A stretch of 64,000 nt of DNA from Geothrix sp. 21YS21S-2 (GTDB lineage: Bacteria; Acidobacteriota; Holophagae; Holophagales; Holophagaceae). The DNA lies in the NCBI RefSeq assembly GCF_030846775.1, contig NZ_CP132910.1:4219001-4283000 (forward strand), written 5' to 3'. Position 1 is the first letter of the stretch; each line of letters begins with the position of its first letter. Made by a program: the position numbers and the translations under genes. This document shows, one piece after another, positions 62,899 through 64,000 of this stretch. Below the pieces are notes generated by a model, which searched no databases, was not told the DNA's origin, and saw only the letters and a list, made by a program, of their open reading frames with translations.

Positions 62899-63396
62899 CT
62901 ATTTCCGCCGGCTGGTACCTTCGACGTAGGTGGTGAACGCGTCCGGCTTCCCCGGAGGCGCGATGGCGAAGGCCACGGAGACCACCCCGTCCCCCCTGCT
63001 CCGGTAGGTCAGCCTGAAACCCGGCCCCGGTCCCGCCTCGCTCTGGAACGCCACCCCTTCGCCCTTGGCCAGCACCGCGGCGTCGTAGCGGATCACGTGG
63101 CCCTCGTTGTCCAGGTAGAAGGCCTTGAGCTTCCCGCCCTCGGCGTAGACGGTCATCAGGTCCTCATGGCGTGCGGCCGGGCGTCCGTTCCGGGCGGGAT
63201 AGTCCGCGAAGCTCCGGCGCACCAGCGCCTTGCCGTCCAATTCGAACCGGAAGGAGAACGCGCCGGACGCCTTGCCGGGTTCGCCTGAACCCTCTCCCTC
63301 CCAGTCGCCGGCGAGAAACCGCACGGGCGCGAAGGGGTCCGGCGCCTGGGCAACCAGGGCCGCGCAGGCGAGCGAGAAAAGGGCAGTGCGGAGCAT
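62899..63396 (-). CDS. secreted small protein, lipocalin-like (paralogue A)
   Basis: A 165-residue protein with a signal peptide (LRTALFSLACAALVAQA). It carries PFAPVRFLAGDWEGEGSGEPG, which resembles the first strand region of nitrobindin-like and DUF1579-like lipocalin folds, then alternating strands to AIAPPGKPDAFTTYVEGT. AGGACG before the ATG at 63396 supports this start. The upstream gene on the same strand encodes a clear paralogue and ends 11 bp away. Ligand unknown. Confidence 0.72.
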   Translation of the reverse strand: MLRTALFSLACAALVAQAPDPFAPVRFLAGDWEGEGSGEPGKASGAFSFRFELDGKALVRRSFADYPARNGRPAARHEDLMTVYAEGGKLKAFYLDNEGHVIRYDAAVLAKGEGVAFQSEAGPGPGFRLTYRSRGDGVVSVAFAIAPPGKPDAFTTYVEGTSRRK

Positions 63397-63407
63397 GGGA
63401 CGTCCTT

Positions 63408-63938
63408 TCACCTGGCGGGCACACGCTTGAACACGGTCGTGGCGTAGACGGCGTAATCCTTGCCCGGCGGGGCGATCTCGAAGGTCTCCCGGAATTCGTC
63501 CGGCGAGACCAGGTCGTAGGCTTCCCGGGCCCGCCAGCGGCTGTCCAGGTTCTCGAAGGCTTCCGACACGAAGACCAGGCGCTTCGGGGAGCTCAGGTCC
63601 TCGTCGAAGGCGTACTGGTTGACGAAGCTCTCCTGGTGGAACTGGCGCACCACGAGGCGCTTCCTCTTCTTGTCGTAGCTGAACATGCTCCAGTGCTCAT
63701 GCACCTCGCCCGGCTTGCCTGCGGCGGTGGGCAGGTAGGTGGAGACGTTGCGCTCGTGGAGGAACTTCGCCCCCATGACGAAACGGTAGGTCCTCTGGGC
63801 GGTGCCCGTGCCGGGTTCGCCCGAGGAGACCCCGGTCCACTCCCCCGACAGGAACCGCACCGGCGCCCAGGGATCCGGGGTGAGCGTCTGGGCCTGGGCG
63901 CACAGGGCGAAGGCGAAGGGAAGCAGGAATGCGCGCAT
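63408..63938 (-). CDS. secreted small protein, lipocalin-like (paralogue B)
   Basis: A 176-residue protein with a signal peptide (FLLPFAFALCAQAQ). Its WAPVRFLSGEWTGVSSGEPG and late FEIAPPGKDYAVYATTVF closely parallel the gene that follows, so the two are tandem duplicates with the same predicted beta-barrel fold. Charged loops (SYDKKRKRL, DEDLSSPKRL) are specific to this copy. A GAGGAA-type ribosome site lies before the ATG. Nothing is seen in the 62 bases beyond its start. Function unknown. Confidence 0.72.
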   Translation of the reverse strand: MRAFLLPFAFALCAQAQTLTPDPWAPVRFLSGEWTGVSSGEPGTGTAQRTYRFVMGAKFLHERNVSTYLPTAAGKPGEVHEHWSMFSYDKKRKRLVVRQFHQESFVNQYAFDEDLSSPKRLVFVSEAFENLDSRWRAREAYDLVSPDEFRETFEIAPPGKDYAVYATTVFKRVPAR

Positions 63939-64000
63939 GGGTTCCTCGGCGGGGAACCCGATTGTAGCTCATGCGGCCCGGCCGCGCCTGGGAGGTTCGC

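Noticed and set aside
1-64000. Search for CRISPR repeats, insertion sequences, integrases, tRNA and rRNA genes
   Set aside because: No regularly spaced repeats, transposase motifs, terminal inverted repeats or RNA gene signatures were seen.

Overview
The window looks like chromosomal DNA of a high-GC, Gram-negative member of the Acidobacteriota, most likely the Holophaga/Geothrix branch. The support is a pair of roughly 800-residue permeases of the acidobacterial duplicated orphan permease (ADOP) type, an Oar-like TonB-dependent receptor with a carboxypeptidase-regulatory N-terminus, many outer-membrane barrel proteins and signal-peptide proteins, strong G/C third-position bias and sigma-54 promoters. 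The assignment is inference from gene content. I found no rRNA, tRNA, CRISPR array or intact mobile element.

Layout. 1-6.7 kb: a truncated nucleotide N-glycosidase, an ExoD-like membrane protein, a class V aminotransferase, a small unknown protein, a FAN1-like nuclease/HD hydrolase pair, a metallo-beta-lactamase-fold hydrolase and a family II pyrophosphatase that carries a signal peptide and a near-perfect sigma-54 promoter. 7-11.9 kb: a secreted PIG-L deacetylase, a 37-residue one-helix membrane protein and a sodium/solute symporter, joined by two 4-bp overlaps, then a secreted DinB-fold protein. 11.9-13.2 kb: promoter, SAM-I/IV-like riboswitch, metK and a terminator. 13.6-16.9 kb: an aromatic amino acid operon with a Phe/Tyr/Trp-containing leader peptide and an attenuator-like terminator, a chorismate mutase-prephenate dehydratase-DAHP synthase fusion and an aminotransferase. 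17-25 kb: GH31 glucosidase, a thioesterase-like protein, an unknown protein, glutaryl-CoA dehydrogenase, 6-phosphofructokinase, an SDR/DUF2867-like protein and a SnoaL-like protein.

25.4-34.5 kb: an MdtABC-like RND efflux operon (adaptor plus two permeases, no outer-membrane channel here) and a PAS-GAF-GGDEF diguanylate cyclase. 34.8-43.7 kb: an uncharacterised envelope locus with a small barrel protein, the Oar-like receptor, another barrel protein, a 157-residue secreted protein and three tandem TlpA-like thioredoxins, facing a convergent Ser/Thr kinase with a long C-terminal repeat region. 47-52.5 kb: a MocR-type regulator whose PLP lysine is replaced by arginine, with CTGGAC/CTGGTC-type sites around it, a HExxHxxGxxH metalloprotease and a fatty acid desaturase. 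52.5-62.2 kb: a sigma-54 promoter with an upstream dyad drives an HlyD-like adaptor, an ABC ATPase, two ADOP permeases, and an NtrC-family regulator and kinase that probably control their own operon. The end holds a barrel-like protein and two tandem secreted paralogues.

The most notable points are the apparent attenuation system, the self-regulated sigma-54 efflux operon, the exported family II pyrophosphatase, the PLP-lysine-less MocR regulator, the unlisted 37-residue membrane protein and the receptor/TlpA locus.
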